The notes under the pieces are model-generated. The model was not told the DNA's origin, searched no databases, and saw only the letters and a list, made by a program, of their open reading frames with translations. Below, piece after piece: positions 26,201 through 37,833 of a stretch of 55,540 nt of DNA. Origin of the DNA: Pseudomonas sp. (GTDB taxonomy: Bacteria; Pseudomonadota; Gammaproteobacteria; Pseudomonadales; Pseudomonadaceae). Both the position numbers and the translations under genes were made by a program. The DNA lies in the NCBI GenBank assembly GCA_022448005.1, contig JAKUTK010000010.1, forward strand, positions 54,349 through 109,888. The letters are read 5' to 3'. The first letter of the stretch is position 1; every line of letters begins with the position of its first letter.

Positions 26201-26561
26201 GGAGCTGCGATAGCCACTGTTCCAGCCGGTCAGGGAAGCGCTCACCGGACTGCTCGCTCTGCTTGGCAGGCAAGCGCTCGGCTTGCCTTTCGAGGGTTGC
26301 TATCAGGGCTGCGCAATGCTTGCAGTTGAGACCAACCGGGCAGCTACAGAGGCAGCTGAGCCTGCCATCGCGGGATAGCTCAAGCGACTGGCGATAGACG
26401 CTGCCAGCTGAACCGCGGCACGTCGCTTCGACGTACCGCGAATCCTCCCGCACGAGCCTGATGCGGTCCTCCGCTGCGTACCGCTGGCCCCTGGCGATAG
26501 CGTTTGCAGAAAACGGCAATCGCCATGCGGCTGGCAGGTTGGGAAGGAAGTCACCCTGCAT
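23277..26561 (-). CDS. SNF2-family helicase with N-terminal SWIM zinc finger
   Basis: A 1094-residue protein. The N-terminus holds a SWIM zinc finger (Cys72, Cys74, Cys80, His82). A long middle region of unclear fold follows. The Swi2/Snf2 ATPase has motif I GDDMGLGKTLQT near residue 650, motif II DEAQ near 747, FLLRRRKEQV, and a C-terminal helicase lobe with LFSQFTSML and HRIGQDKPVFVYKL near 1032. It resembles the bacterial SNF2 group related to RapA/HepA, which remodels RNA polymerase or DNA-protein complexes; the target is unknown. Its neighbours are mfd upstream and a GNAT gene four bases downstream. The DEAQ (not DEAH) box is common in this bacterial group. Confidence 0.9.
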   Translation of the reverse strand: MQGDFLPNLPAAWRLPFSANAIARGQRYAAEDRIRLVREDSRYVEATCRGSAGSVYRQSLELSRDGRLSCLCSCPVGLNCKHCAALIATLERQAERLPAKQSEQSGERFPDRLEQWLSQLPQALGDNLQAGQGWCLHYLLCPDFSIEVYKARQHKDGTCGERQPYYGLREAGFRQPNFMQPLDLRIAALATLGRTSGNGFNPNGENGGEILRLILQTGRAFLSWDQPPLQPGRTRQARFSWNEQSDGSFKPGLDMADTDGQLITTVDPLYYFDRTRNELGLVDHSLPMSLARHLLDAPAVPSAQAALFSLTLHEIAPQLPAPAKPVEHQVDDLLPLPHLSLGSHQAVNYQPSSGRMVSEHQHRAGLSFLYGRAQVHGKAKPGQRVRQTEGTRVLSIARQPDVEQALRQQLQQLGFRPALRQSLALPKDSAEMFELQNDAAWLTFTQTQLSPLREQGWQVVMQPGFAYDVTQIDAWYAEVDEPPEHSWFDLELGIIVEGERISLLPVLLSLIRRNPALLSAQALAQRNDDETLRVQLARRRDGDDQPLQVLLPFGRLKPILATLSELYLQEQPNGENLRLERSDAARLAELDALPLQWKGGEHLREFAQRLRDYRAQDISPPQGLNATLRPYQLDGLRWMQTLRTLAVGGILGDDMGLGKTLQTLAHLLLEKQAGKLDRPSLVVMPTTLIPNWQDEAARFAPSLKVATLHGTTRRKLYQHLGDYDLLLTTYALLPKDIDLLAEVPLHLLVLDEAQNIKNASSKAAQTAGRLDARQRLCLTGTPLENHLGELWSLFHFLMPGWLGDTKQFNRDYRTPIEKHGDAERLEHLSKRIKPFLLRRRKEQVAQELPPKTEILHWVELSPAQRDLYETVRLAMDSKVREEIDRKGLARSQIVILDALLKLRQVCCDLRLVKGEAVRPVRGGTSGKFDSLMEMLTELLAEGRRILLFSQFTSMLALIEDELQSRAIDYVQITGETKDRRTPVKRFQNGEVPLFLISLKAGGTGLNLTAADTVIHYDPWWNPAAENQATDRAHRIGQDKPVFVYKLIARATVEEKIQQLQQRKAELASGVLDAGEQGGWQLEPSDIEALFAPLP

Positions 26562-26600
26562 CGGCGGGTCGGGTGGCGAGCACGGGCATCATCGACATCG

Positions 26601-29600
26601 TTACGGCTTTTCCACGGACAAACGTTCGAGTAATGCTTCTAGCGTGTTGAAGCGCTCCTCGGCACGCTCCATCGGCACCTGAAACTTGAACATCGTGGCG
26701 CCTTCGAATTTGTAGCGGTTGGGCTGGCTCTGGATCAGTTTGATCAGCACCATCGGGTCGACGCTGGTGTCCGCGGCGAACTCGATGCGCCCGCCCTGAG
26801 GCCCGGCGTCGATCTTGGTGATGCCGAGGATGGCGGCCTGCAGCTTAAGCAGGGTCAGCCTGACCAGGTGCTTGGCCGGCTCGGGCAACAGACCGAAGCG
26901 ATCGATCATCTCGACCTGCAGTTCACGCAGACCGTTCTCGTCGGCGGCGTTGGCGATGCGTTTGTAGAGGATCAACCGCGCATGCACATCGGGCAGGTAG
27001 TCTTCCGGAATCAACGCGGGGACGCGCAGATTGATCTCCGGTCCGCCACCCAGCGGTTGATCCAGGTTCGGCTGTTCACCTTTCTGGATGGATTTGACCG
27101 CGCGCTCGAGCATTTCCATATAAAGGGTGAAACCGACCGCCTGTATCTGTCCGCTCTGGCCGTCGCCAAGCAACTCACCCGCGCCGCGGATCTCCAGATC
27201 GTGTGTGGCCAGGACGAAGCCTGCTCCGAGGTCCTGTGCGTTGGCGATGGCTTCCAGGCGCTTTTCGGCGTCGGGGGTCATGGCCTTGCGTGGTGGCGTC
27301 AGCAGGTAGGCGTAGGCTTGGTGGTGGCTGCGTCCGACCCGGCCGCGGAGCTGGTGCAGCTGGGCCAGACCGAACTTGTCGGCACGTTCGATGATGATGG
27401 TGTTGGCGCTCGGTACGTCGATGCCCGTTTCAATAATGGTCGAGGCGATCAACACGTTGAAACGCTTGTGGTAGAAGTCGCCCATCACCTGTTCGAGCTC
27501 GCGCTCGCGCATCTGCCCGTGACCTACGCCGATGCGCGCTTCCGGCACCAGTTCGGCGAGGTCGGCGGCGCACTTCTCGATCGTCTTCACATCGTTGTGC
27601 AGGTAATAGACCTGGCCGCCGCGCAGCAGCTCGCGCAGTAGCGCCTCTTTGATCACGGAGTTTTGCTGCTCCATGACAAATGTGCGCACAGAAAGTCGAC
27701 GCGCCGGCGGCGTGGCGATGATGGACAGATCGCGCATCCCCGCGACGGCCATGTTCAGCGTGCGCGGAATCGGCGTGGCGGTCAGGGTCAGAATGTCCAC
27801 TTCACTGCGCAGCGCCTTGAGCTGTTCCTTCTGGCGCACCCCGAAGCGGTGCTCTTCGTCGATGATCACCAAGCCCAGATTGGTGAACTTCACATCGTCC
27901 TGCAGCAGCTTGTGCGTGCCGATGAGGATGTCGACTTTGCCTTCGGCCAACTGGTCGACCGCGGCCTGAATCTCCTTGGCGGACTTGAAGCGGCTCATCA
28001 CTTCGACGCGCACCGGCCAGTCGGCGAAACGGTCACGGAAGCTGTTGTAGTGCTGCTGGGCGAGCAGGGTGGTGGGCACCAGCACCGCCACTTGACGGCC
28101 GCTGTGCACCGCGATGAAGGCCGCTCGCATGGCGACTTCGGTCTTGCCGAAGCCCACATCGCCGCAGATAAGACGGTCCATGGGCTTGGGCGCGAGCATG
28201 TCGTGGCGAACGGCTTCGATGGCGGCCTGCTGGTCCGGCGTCTCTTCGAACGGAAATCCGGCGCTGAAGGTTTCGTAGTCCAGCTGCGGATCTTCGAAGG
28301 CGTAGCCTTCGCGTGCGGCGCGGCGGGCATAGATGTCGAGCAACTCCGCGGCGACGTCTCGGACCTGCTCGGCCGCTTTGCGCTTGGCCTTCTGCCAGGT
28401 TTCCGAGCCCAGTCGGTGCAATGGAGCGAGGGCGTCGTCGCTGCCGGTGTAGCGCGCGATCAGGTGCAGGCTGGACACCGGAACGTAGAGCTTGGCCTCT
28501 TCGGCGTACTGCAGCATCAGAAATTCGGCGGCCTGGCCTTCGATCTCCAAGGTGACCAGGCCTTGATAACGACCGACACCGTGATCGATATGTACCACCG
28601 GCGCGCCTTCGCGCAGTTCGGTAAGATTCTTGATGACGTTCTCGCCGGCATCACGACCTTTTTCACGGCGGCGGCGCTGCATGATGCGTTGGCCGAACAG
28701 CGGGCTTTCGGCAATCAGCGCCAGGGCCGGGTCTTGCAGCAGCAAGCCGTCATCGAGCGGGGCGATGGCAATTGCCAGACGCTCGCCGCTTTCAACGAAC
28801 TGCGGCCAGCCAGCGACTTCCTGCGGACGCAGCTTCAGCCGAGCGAGCAGCTCGAGCAGAACCTCGCGGCGGCCGGCCGATTCGGCAGTAAAGAGTACGC
28901 GGCCTGGAAATTCGTCGAGAAAGCGTCGCAACGCGCCTAGCGGTTCAGGTGCCTTGGCGTCGATCGCAAGCTCAGGAAAGCGGCTGGCCGGAAAACGCTC
29001 GCGGCCGATGCCGCTTTCAACATCGTCCTGGCTGGCCACGACGCGTGGCCACAGCTTCAGGTGAGCGAAGCAATCCTCGACAGCCATGAACAATTCGGCC
29101 GGCGGCAACAATGGCCGCTCAGGGTCGACGCGACGCTCTTCGTAGCGAGTACGGACGTCTTTCCAGAAGTGCTCCGCGGCCTGCTCGATACCCGGCAGCG
29201 AAAACACCTGGGTGTCTCCCGGTAGATAGTCGAACAGCGTCGAGGTCTCGTCGAAGAACAGCGGCAGGTAGTACTCGATCCCGGCCGGGGTGATGCCGGT
29301 GGACAGATCCTGGTAGACCGGGCAACGGCGGAAATCCACATCGAAGCGTTCACGGAAGCGCGCGCGGAAGCCAGTGACCGACTCCTTCTTCAACGGGAAC
29401 TCGCGAGCTGGCAGCAGGCGGATCGACTCAACCTTGTCGATGGATCGCTGGTTTTCCGGATCGAAGGTGCGCAGTGTTTCGATTTCATCGTCGAACAGGT
29501 CGATGCGGTAGGGCAGGGGGCTGCCCATCGGAAACAGGTCGATCAGCGCGCCACGAACGGCGAATTCGCCATGTTCGTATACCGTATCGACGCAGCGGTA

Positions 29601-30047
29601 GCCGGCCGCTTCGAGGCGCGCCCTCATCTGCTCGACATCGAGCTTCTGGCCGACATCCAGCACCAGACTAGAACCGAGCAAAAAACGCTTCGGCGCCAGT
29701 TTGTGTAGCGCTGTGGTGATGGGAACTACCAGAACGCCGTGAGTCAGCTCTGGCAGCTGATAGAGCGCTGCGATCCGCTGGGAGATGATGTCCTGATGCG
29801 GTGAAAACACGTCATAGGGCAGCGTCTCCCAGTCGGGAAAGTGCAGAACCGGCAAGTCGGGCGCAAAGAAGGCAAGCTCTTCCTGCAGGCGTTCGGCGCT
29901 CTGGCTGTCGGCGGTCAGAAGGAGGGTGAATCGGTCTGCGTTGCTGGCGGCTTCGGCAATGGCCAGGCTCAGCGCGGCTCCAGGAAGGTTGCCCCAGGTT
30001 TGCTTGCCGCTGGCGGCAGGCATGGGCGGAAGGCGCAATACGGACAC
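26601..30047 (-). CDS. mfd: Transcription-repair coupling factor Mfd
   Basis: Mfd removes RNA polymerase stalled at DNA lesions and recruits UvrA. The 1148-residue length is typical. Visible parts are the UvrB-like N-terminal module (about 1-340), the RNA-polymerase-interaction region near 480-560 (VHIDHGVGRYQGL), motif I GDVGFGKTEVAMR near 627, motif II DEEHRFGV near 726, the RecG-like motif HQLRGRVGRS, and a C-terminal TRCF domain that masks UvrA binding. The start is a GTG at 30047; the N-terminus MSVLRLPPMPAASGKQTWGNLPGAA matches Pseudomonas Mfd as I recall it. It is divergent from the GAPDH gene, with a 159-base gap holding both promoters. Confidence 0.96.
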   Translation of the reverse strand: MSVLRLPPMPAASGKQTWGNLPGAALSLAIAEAASNADRFTLLLTADSQSAERLQEELAFFAPDLPVLHFPDWETLPYDVFSPHQDIISQRIAALYQLPELTHGVLVVPITTALHKLAPKRFLLGSSLVLDVGQKLDVEQMRARLEAAGYRCVDTVYEHGEFAVRGALIDLFPMGSPLPYRIDLFDDEIETLRTFDPENQRSIDKVESIRLLPAREFPLKKESVTGFRARFRERFDVDFRRCPVYQDLSTGITPAGIEYYLPLFFDETSTLFDYLPGDTQVFSLPGIEQAAEHFWKDVRTRYEERRVDPERPLLPPAELFMAVEDCFAHLKLWPRVVASQDDVESGIGRERFPASRFPELAIDAKAPEPLGALRRFLDEFPGRVLFTAESAGRREVLLELLARLKLRPQEVAGWPQFVESGERLAIAIAPLDDGLLLQDPALALIAESPLFGQRIMQRRRREKGRDAGENVIKNLTELREGAPVVHIDHGVGRYQGLVTLEIEGQAAEFLMLQYAEEAKLYVPVSSLHLIARYTGSDDALAPLHRLGSETWQKAKRKAAEQVRDVAAELLDIYARRAAREGYAFEDPQLDYETFSAGFPFEETPDQQAAIEAVRHDMLAPKPMDRLICGDVGFGKTEVAMRAAFIAVHSGRQVAVLVPTTLLAQQHYNSFRDRFADWPVRVEVMSRFKSAKEIQAAVDQLAEGKVDILIGTHKLLQDDVKFTNLGLVIIDEEHRFGVRQKEQLKALRSEVDILTLTATPIPRTLNMAVAGMRDLSIIATPPARRLSVRTFVMEQQNSVIKEALLRELLRGGQVYYLHNDVKTIEKCAADLAELVPEARIGVGHGQMRERELEQVMGDFYHKRFNVLIASTIIETGIDVPSANTIIIERADKFGLAQLHQLRGRVGRSHHQAYAYLLTPPRKAMTPDAEKRLEAIANAQDLGAGFVLATHDLEIRGAGELLGDGQSGQIQAVGFTLYMEMLERAVKSIQKGEQPNLDQPLGGGPEINLRVPALIPEDYLPDVHARLILYKRIANAADENGLRELQVEMIDRFGLLPEPAKHLVRLTLLKLQAAILGITKIDAGPQGGRIEFAADTSVDPMVLIKLIQSQPNRYKFEGATMFKFQVPMERAEERFNTLEALLERLSVEKP

Positions 30048-30206
30048 GAGTGGGCGTGGCTCCGGTCGATAAAAATGGACCGCCGGGATTGTAACTATCC
30101 GCGCGGAACGCTGTCAGTGTTTCGGCTGCACAGATTGCCGGCGCTAGGGGGCGGCGGCATAATGTAGCCCTTTTTCTCAGCCCCTACATGTTGGAAGGAA
30201 CTGCCC

Positions 30207-31658
30207 GTGACTCAGAAGCCCGACCAGTGTCTTGGTGAATGGATTGATCGAGAAGCCCTCGCCGAAGCGATGATTCCGCTGATTGGTCAGCTGTATCGTA
30301 ACAACAACGTGGTGACTTCCATCTATGGCCGTGGGTTGATCAACCGTTCGGTCATCGCACTGCTCAAAGCACATCGCTTTGCGCGTCACCGTCAGGCTGA
30401 CGAAGCCGAACTGTGCGTCAATGAAACTCATCAGATTCTTACCACCATGAGCCAGATGGACCTGGGTGCCGCTTCGGTGGACCTGGGTAAAGTCGTGGCG
30501 AAGTTCAAGGCCGAGGGGAACGGCCGCAGCCTTGACCAGTTCGTACGTGACGAGCTGGCTGAAGTCGCTGGCAAGCGCAACACCACCGGCATCCACAAGG
30601 GCACCGACGTCGTGCTCTATGGTTTCGGTCGTATCGGTCGCTTGCTCGCCCGCATCCTGATCGAAAAGACGGGTGGTGGCGATGGTCTGCGTCTACGCGC
30701 GATCGTCGTACGCAAGGGGGCTGACAACGATCTGGTCAAGCGCGCCAGCCTTCTGCGCCGCGACTCGGTACATGGTCCGTTCGAAGGCACCATCCACATC
30801 GACGCCGAAAACAATACCATCACTGCCAATGGCAACCTGATTCAGGTGATCTATTCGAACGATCCTGCTTCGGTGGATTACACCGAGTACGGTATCGAAA
30901 ACGCTCTGCTGGTCGACAACACCGGTAAATGGCGCGACGCCGAGGGTCTCAGCCAGCACCTCAAGTGCCCGGGTGTTGCCCGTGTTGTGCTGACTGCGCC
31001 TGGCAAGGGCGAGTTGAAGAACATCGTTCATGGCATCAACCATGGCGAGATCACGGCTGACGACAAGATTGTTTCTGCGGCGTCCTGCACCACCAACGCA
31101 ATCGTGCCGGTGCTGAAGGCGGTCAATGACCAGTACGGCATCGTCAACGGTCATGTCGAGACTGTGCATTCCTACACCAACGACCAGAACCTGATCGACA
31201 ACTTCCATAAAGGCAGTCGTCGTGGTCGTAGCGCTGCGCTGAACATGGTCATCACTGAAACGGGTGCTGCGACAGCTGCCGCCAAGGCGCTGCCGGTGCT
31301 CAAGGGTAAGTTGACCGGCAACGCCATTCGTGTTCCGACGCCGAACGTGTCCATGGCGATTCTCAATCTGAACCTGGAAAAGGCAACGAGCCGCGAAGAA
31401 ATCAACGAGTACCTGCGCCAGATGGCCATGCATTCGGACCTGCAGAAGCAGATCGACTTCGTCAATTCGCAGGAGGTTGTTTCAAGCGATTTCGTAGGCT
31501 CTCGTCACGCAGGCGTAGTGGATGCCGAGGCTACGATCTGCAGCGACAACCGTGTCGTTCTGTATGTCTGGTACGACAACGAGTTTGGCTACAGCTGTCA
31601 GGTGGTGCGCGTAATGGAAGACATGGCGGGGGTAAACCCTCCTGCGTTTCCACGCTAG
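30207..31658 (+). CDS. Glyceraldehyde-3-phosphate dehydrogenase with N-terminal extension
   Basis: An NAD(P)-dependent GAPDH of 483 residues, about 150 longer than the canonical enzyme. The Rossmann motif LYGFGRIGRLLAR begins only near residue 138. The catalytic Cys294 is in SAASCTTNAIVP and the partner His321 in TVHSYTNDQ. The first 125 residues form a helical domain (QLYRNNNVVTSIYGRGLINR...) that I recall only from this gamma-proteobacterial GAPDH group (PA3001-like). Its function is unknown to me; regulation, oligomerisation or cofactor channelling are guesses. The GTG at 30207 has GGAAGGAA seven bases upstream. A strong terminator follows at 31681. Confidence 0.92.
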   Translation: MTQKPDQCLGEWIDREALAEAMIPLIGQLYRNNNVVTSIYGRGLINRSVIALLKAHRFARHRQADEAELCVNETHQILTTMSQMDLGAASVDLGKVVAKFKAEGNGRSLDQFVRDELAEVAGKRNTTGIHKGTDVVLYGFGRIGRLLARILIEKTGGGDGLRLRAIVVRKGADNDLVKRASLLRRDSVHGPFEGTIHIDAENNTITANGNLIQVIYSNDPASVDYTEYGIENALLVDNTGKWRDAEGLSQHLKCPGVARVVLTAPGKGELKNIVHGINHGEITADDKIVSAASCTTNAIVPVLKAVNDQYGIVNGHVETVHSYTNDQNLIDNFHKGSRRGRSAALNMVITETGAATAAAKALPVLKGKLTGNAIRVPTPNVSMAILNLNLEKATSREEINEYLRQMAMHSDLQKQIDFVNSQEVVSSDFVGSRHAGVVDAEATICSDNRVVLYVWYDNEFGYSCQVVRVMEDMAGVNPPAFPR

Positions 31659-31680
31659 CAGGTAGGTAGCGCCGCTAACA

Positions 31681-31706
31681 AAACGGGAGCTTCGGCTCCC
31701 GTTTTT
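31681..31706 (+). terminator. Rho-independent terminator after the GAPDH gene
   Basis: AAACGGGAGC (31681-31690), a TTCG tetraloop and GCTCCCGTTT (31695-31704) form a perfect 10-bp stem running into TTTTT. It is 22 bases after the stop codon. Confidence 0.93.
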
Positions 31707-33318
<1,612 letters not shown>

Positions 33319-33321
33319 GGC

Positions 33322-34533
33322 ATGGGCATTCGCGAATTCCTCGACAAGATCGAGCACAACTTCGAAAAGGGCGGCAAGTACGAGAAGTGGTACGCGCTCT
33401 ACGAAGCGGCGGACACCTTCCTCTATCGTCCGGGCAGCGTTACCAAGACCACCGCTCATGTGCGTGATGGCATTGACCTGAAGCGGATGATGATTACCGT
33501 CTGGCTCTGCACCTTTCCGGCCATGTTCTTTGGTATGTGGAACACCGGTTATCAGGCCAACCTGATCTACGCACAAAGCCCTGATCTGCTTGCCGTTCAG
33601 GAAGGCTGGCAGTTTGCACTGATCAGCGCGTTGGCGGGTTTCGATCCAGCCAGTGCGTGGGATAACTTTATCCAGGGGGCAGCGTACTTCCTGCCGGTTT
33701 ATGCGGTCACCTTCATCGTCGGTGGCTTCTGGGAAGTGCTTTTCGCTTCAATCCGCAAGCATGAGGTCAACGAAGGCTTCTTCGTTACATCGGTTCTGTT
33801 CGCGCTCACGCTGCCGCCTAGCATCCCGCTGTGGCAGGTCGCACTGGGCATTAGCTTCGGTATCGTGATCGGTAAGGAAATCTTTGGCGGCACCGGTAAG
33901 AATTTCCTCAACCCCGCTCTGACTGGCCGTGCGTTCCTGTTCTTCGCCTACCCGGCACAAATGTCCGGCGACGCTGTTTGGACTGCGGTCGACGGCTATG
34001 CCAGCGCCACCGCATTGAGCCTTGGTTTTGCCGGTGGCATAGAAAACGTCGTGGAAAGCGGCATCACCTGGATGGACGCCTTTGTCGGCACCATTCATGG
34101 CTCGCTGGGCGAAACCAGTACGCTGGCCATCTTCATCGGCGGCGCGGTGCTGCTGATGACCAAGATTGCCTCGATGCGTATCGTTGCGGGCACCATGATC
34201 GGCATGATCGCACTGAGCACGCTGTTCAATCTGATCGGTTCGGACAGCAATCCATTGTTCGCCATGCCCTGGTACTGGCACATGGTGGTGGGTGGTTTCG
34301 CCTTTGGTCTGATCTACATGACCACCGACCCCGTGTCGGCAGCGATGACCAATACCGGTAAGTGGGTCTATGGCATTTTCATCGGCGTGATGGTGGTGCT
34401 GATCCGTGTAGTCAACCCGGCCTTCCCTGAGGGCATGATGCTGGCGATTCTATTTGCCAACCTCTGTGCGCCCTTGATTGACCACTTCGTCATCCAGGCC
34501 AATATCAAGCGGAGGCTGGCGCGCAATGTCTAG
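33322..34533 (+). CDS. nqrB: NADH:quinone reductase subunit B
   Basis: A 403-residue integral membrane subunit and the main ion channel of NQR. It carries riboflavin and a covalent FMN. The flavinylation motif is DGYASAT ending in Thr230, which ApbE is expected to modify (D-x-x-x-S/T-A-T pattern known for NqrB). About ten TM helices follow a soluble N-terminus. It starts 3 bases after nqrA and overlaps nqrC by 8 bases, indicating coupled translation. Confidence 0.96.
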   Translation: MGIREFLDKIEHNFEKGGKYEKWYALYEAADTFLYRPGSVTKTTAHVRDGIDLKRMMITVWLCTFPAMFFGMWNTGYQANLIYAQSPDLLAVQEGWQFALISALAGFDPASAWDNFIQGAAYFLPVYAVTFIVGGFWEVLFASIRKHEVNEGFFVTSVLFALTLPPSIPLWQVALGISFGIVIGKEIFGGTGKNFLNPALTGRAFLFFAYPAQMSGDAVWTAVDGYASATALSLGFAGGIENVVESGITWMDAFVGTIHGSLGETSTLAIFIGGAVLLMTKIASMRIVAGTMIGMIALSTLFNLIGSDSNPLFAMPWYWHMVVGGFAFGLIYMTTDPVSAAMTNTGKWVYGIFIGVMVVLIRVVNPAFPEGMMLAILFANLCAPLIDHFVIQANIKRRLARNV

Positions 34534-35314
34534 TCAAAAAGAATCCACTGTCCGTACGCTGATAGTGGCCCTGCTGGTTTGTCTGGTGTGCTCGGTATTC
34601 GTTGCCGGTGCGGCTGTCGCACTGCGTCCGACACAGCTGGAGAACCGTCAGCTCGACAAGCAGCGCAGCATTCTGGCGATTGCCGGGCTCGGTGAGGCCG
34701 GTATGTCCGGCGCCGAGGTGAAGGTGCTGTATAAGGAGCGTATCGTCGCCAAGCTGGTCAATCTCGAGACTGGCAAGTTCAGCGACGAGTTCGATCCAAA
34801 CACCTTCGACCCACTGGTTGCTGCGAAGGACCCACAGCTGTCCGATGCACTGCCGCCAGAGCAGGACATCGCTTCGATCAAGCGTCGCGAGAAGTACAGC
34901 GTCGTGTATATCGTCGAAACCGAGGGAGAACTGGATACCCTGGTGCTGCCTGTGCGCGGCTATGGTCTGTGGTCGACGCTCTACGGTTTCCTTGCCCTTC
35001 AGGAAGACCTGAATACCGTGGCGGGCCTCGGCTTTTACCAGCACGGTGAAACACCCGGCCTGGGTGGCGAAGTCGACAATCCAAAGTGGCGCAGCCTCTG
35101 GGAAGGCAAGGAACTGTACAACGAGGATGGTGAGCTGGCGATTCAGATCGTCAAAGGTGGAGTCGATCCGCAGAGCCCGAAAGCCGACCATCAGGTCGAT
35201 GCGTTGGCTGGCGCAACGCTGACCAGTAACGGGGTCAACAATCTGTTGCACTTCTGGCTGGGTGAGAACGGCTTCGGTCCTTTTATCGCTAACCTGCGCG
35301 CTGGGGAGGCTTGA
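34526..35314 (+). CDS. nqrC: NADH:quinone reductase subunit C
   Basis: A 262-residue subunit with one N-terminal TM helix (about residues 10-33) and a periplasmic FMN-binding domain. The covalent FMN site is DALAGAT, with Thr231 as the expected acceptor, followed by LTSNGVN. The ATG at 34526 lies inside the end of nqrB (8-base overlap). An in-frame upstream start at 34478 would overlap nqrB further and is not needed. FMN attachment depends on ApbE, encoded at the end of the operon. Confidence 0.95.
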   Translation: MSSQKESTVRTLIVALLVCLVCSVFVAGAAVALRPTQLENRQLDKQRSILAIAGLGEAGMSGAEVKVLYKERIVAKLVNLETGKFSDEFDPNTFDPLVAAKDPQLSDALPPEQDIASIKRREKYSVVYIVETEGELDTLVLPVRGYGLWSTLYGFLALQEDLNTVAGLGFYQHGETPGLGGEVDNPKWRSLWEGKELYNEDGELAIQIVKGGVDPQSPKADHQVDALAGATLTSNGVNNLLHFWLGENGFGPFIANLRAGEA

Positions 35315-35316
35315 GT

Positions 35317-35984
<668 letters not shown>

Positions 35985-35985
<1 letters not shown>

Positions 35986-36593
35986 TGGAACACTACATCA
36001 GCCTGTTCGTCCGCGCCGTGTTCATCGAGAACATGGCCCTGGCGTTCTTCCTCGGCATGTGTACCTTCATCGCAATCTCGAAGAAGGTCGAAACGGCTAT
36101 CGGCCTGGGTATCGCGGTCATCGTGGTGCAGGCCATCACCGTTCCGGCCAACAACCTGATCTACACCTACCTGCTGAAGGCCGGTGCGTTGTCCTGGGCT
36201 GGCCTGCCGGAAGTCGATTTGAGCTTCCTCGGCCTGCTGAGCTACATCGGCGTAATCGCGGCGATCGTTCAGATCCTGGAGATGACCCTCGACAAGTATG
36301 TACCCAGCCTCTACAACGCGCTGGGCGTGTTTCTGCCGTTGATCACCGTGAACTGCGCCATCATGGGTGGCACGCTGTTCATGGTTGAGCGCGATTACAA
36401 CCTGGCCGAAAGTGTGGTCTATGGCATGGGTTCGGGGTTGTCCTGGGCGCTTGCTATCGCCTTGCTTGCCGGCATTCGCGAAAAGCTCAAGTACAGCGAT
36501 GTGCCGGAAGGCCTTCAGGGCCTCGGGATCACCTTCATCACCATCGGACTGATGTCGCTGGGCTTCATGTCTTTCTCTGGCGTACAGCTGTAA
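35985..36593 (+). CDS. nqrE: NADH:quinone reductase subunit E
   Basis: A 202-residue membrane subunit, the inverted-topology partner of NqrD. Cys26 ([10 protein letters not shown]) and the Cys in [12 protein letters not shown] near residue 120 are the expected ligands of the shared iron-sulfur centre. Six TM helices are apparent. The AAGGAGG site for this gene lies within the end of nqrD, and start and stop share an A (TAATG). Confidence 0.96.
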
Positions 36594-36608
36594 GGACGGG
36601 ATGAACTG

Positions 36609-37832
36609 ATGAGTTACGAAATTTTCCTCGCCATCGGCATGTTCACCGCCATCGTGCTTGCACTGGTTGTGATCATCCTCGCGGCGCGCGCCAAGCTGGT
36701 CTCCAGCGGCGACGTGAGCATCGAGATCAACGGCGAACGCACCATTACGGTCCCTGCTGGCGGCAAATTGCTGCAAACCTTGGCGGCCAACAATATCTTC
36801 CTGTCGTCTGCCTGCGGCGGCGGCGGTACCTGCGCGCAGTGCAAGTGCATCGTCGAAAGCGGTGGCGGAGAGATGCTGCCGACGGAGGAGTCTCACTTCA
36901 CCCGTCGTGAAGCTGGGGAAGGCTGGCGCTTGTCCTGCCAGACGCCGGTCAAGGCAAACATGCAGATCGAAGTCCCAGAAGAAGTGTTCGGCGTCAAGAA
37001 ATGGGAATGTACGGTTCTGTCCAACCCCAACGTGGCGACCATAATCAAGGAACTCACCATGAAGCTGCCGGAAGGCGAGAACGTCGACTTCCGTGCGGGT
37101 GGTTATGTGCAGTTGGAGTGCCCGCCTCATGAAGTCCGTTACAAGGATTTCGATATCCAAGAGGAGTATCGCGGCGACTGGGACAAGTTCAACCAATGGA
37201 AGTATGTCTCGAAGGTCGAGGAGACCGTGATTCGTGCTTACTCCATGGCGAACTACCCGGAAGAAGTGGGGCTGGTGAAGTTCAACATCCGTATCGCTTC
37301 GCCGCCTCCAGGCAAGGATGATCTGCCGCCTGGCCAGATGTCCTCCTGGGTCTTCAGCCTGAAGCCGGGTGACAAAGTGACCGTGTACGGGCCGTTCGGC
37401 GAGTTCTTCGCCAAAGACACCGATGCCGAAATGGTCTTCGTCGGCGGCGGTGCCGGCATGGCGCCGATGCGTTCGCACATCTTCGACCAGCTCAAACGCT
37501 TGAAATCCAAGCGCAAGATCACCTTCTGGTACGGCGCACGCTCCATGCGCGAAGCCTTCTATGTCGAAGAATACGATCAACTGCAGGCCGAGAACGATAA
37601 CTTCCAATGGCATCTGGCTTTGTCCGATCCGCAACCGGAAGACAACTGGGACGGCCCTACTGGCTTCATTCACAACGTGCTGTATGAGAACTACCTGAAG
37701 GACCATCCGGCGCCCGAGGATTGCGAGTTCTACATGTGCGGCCCGCCAATGATGAACGCCTCGGTGATCAAGATGCTCACCGATCTCGGAGTCGAACCGG
37801 AGAACATCCTTCTCGACGACTTCGGCGGATAG
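36609..37832 (+). CDS. nqrF: NADH:quinone reductase subunit F (NADH dehydrogenase, FAD and 2Fe-2S)
   Basis: The NADH-oxidising subunit, 407 residues. It has one N-terminal TM helix (about 4-26), a plant-type ferredoxin domain with 2Fe-2S ligands Cys69, Cys75, Cys78 and Cys110, an FAD-binding barrel with RAYSMANYP, and an NADH-binding domain with [15 protein letters not shown] and YMCGPPMM. Electrons pass from NADH to FAD, the 2Fe-2S cluster and then into the membrane subunits. It is followed after one base by apbE. Confidence 0.97.
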   Translation: MSYEIFLAIGMFTAIVLALVVIILAARAKLVSSGDVSIEINGERTITVPAGGKLLQTLAANNIFLSSACGGGGTCAQCKCIVESGGGEMLPTEESHFTRREAGEGWRLSCQTPVKANMQIEVPEEVFGVKKWECTVLSNPNVATIIKELTMKLPEGENVDFRAGGYVQLECPPHEVRYKDFDIQEEYRGDWDKFNQWKYVSKVEETVIRAYSMANYPEEVGLVKFNIRIASPPPGKDDLPPGQMSSWVFSLKPGDKVTVYGPFGEFFAKDTDAEMVFVGGGAGMAPMRSHIFDQLKRLKSKRKITFWYGARSMREAFYVEEYDQLQAENDNFQWHLALSDPQPEDNWDGPTGFIHNVLYENYLKDHPAPEDCEFYMCGPPMMNASVIKMLTDLGVEPENILLDDFGG

Positions 37833-37833
37833 T

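Noticed and set aside
27663..28940. A 425-codon open frame on the plus strand
   Set aside because: It is antisense to mfd, and its protein has no family features.
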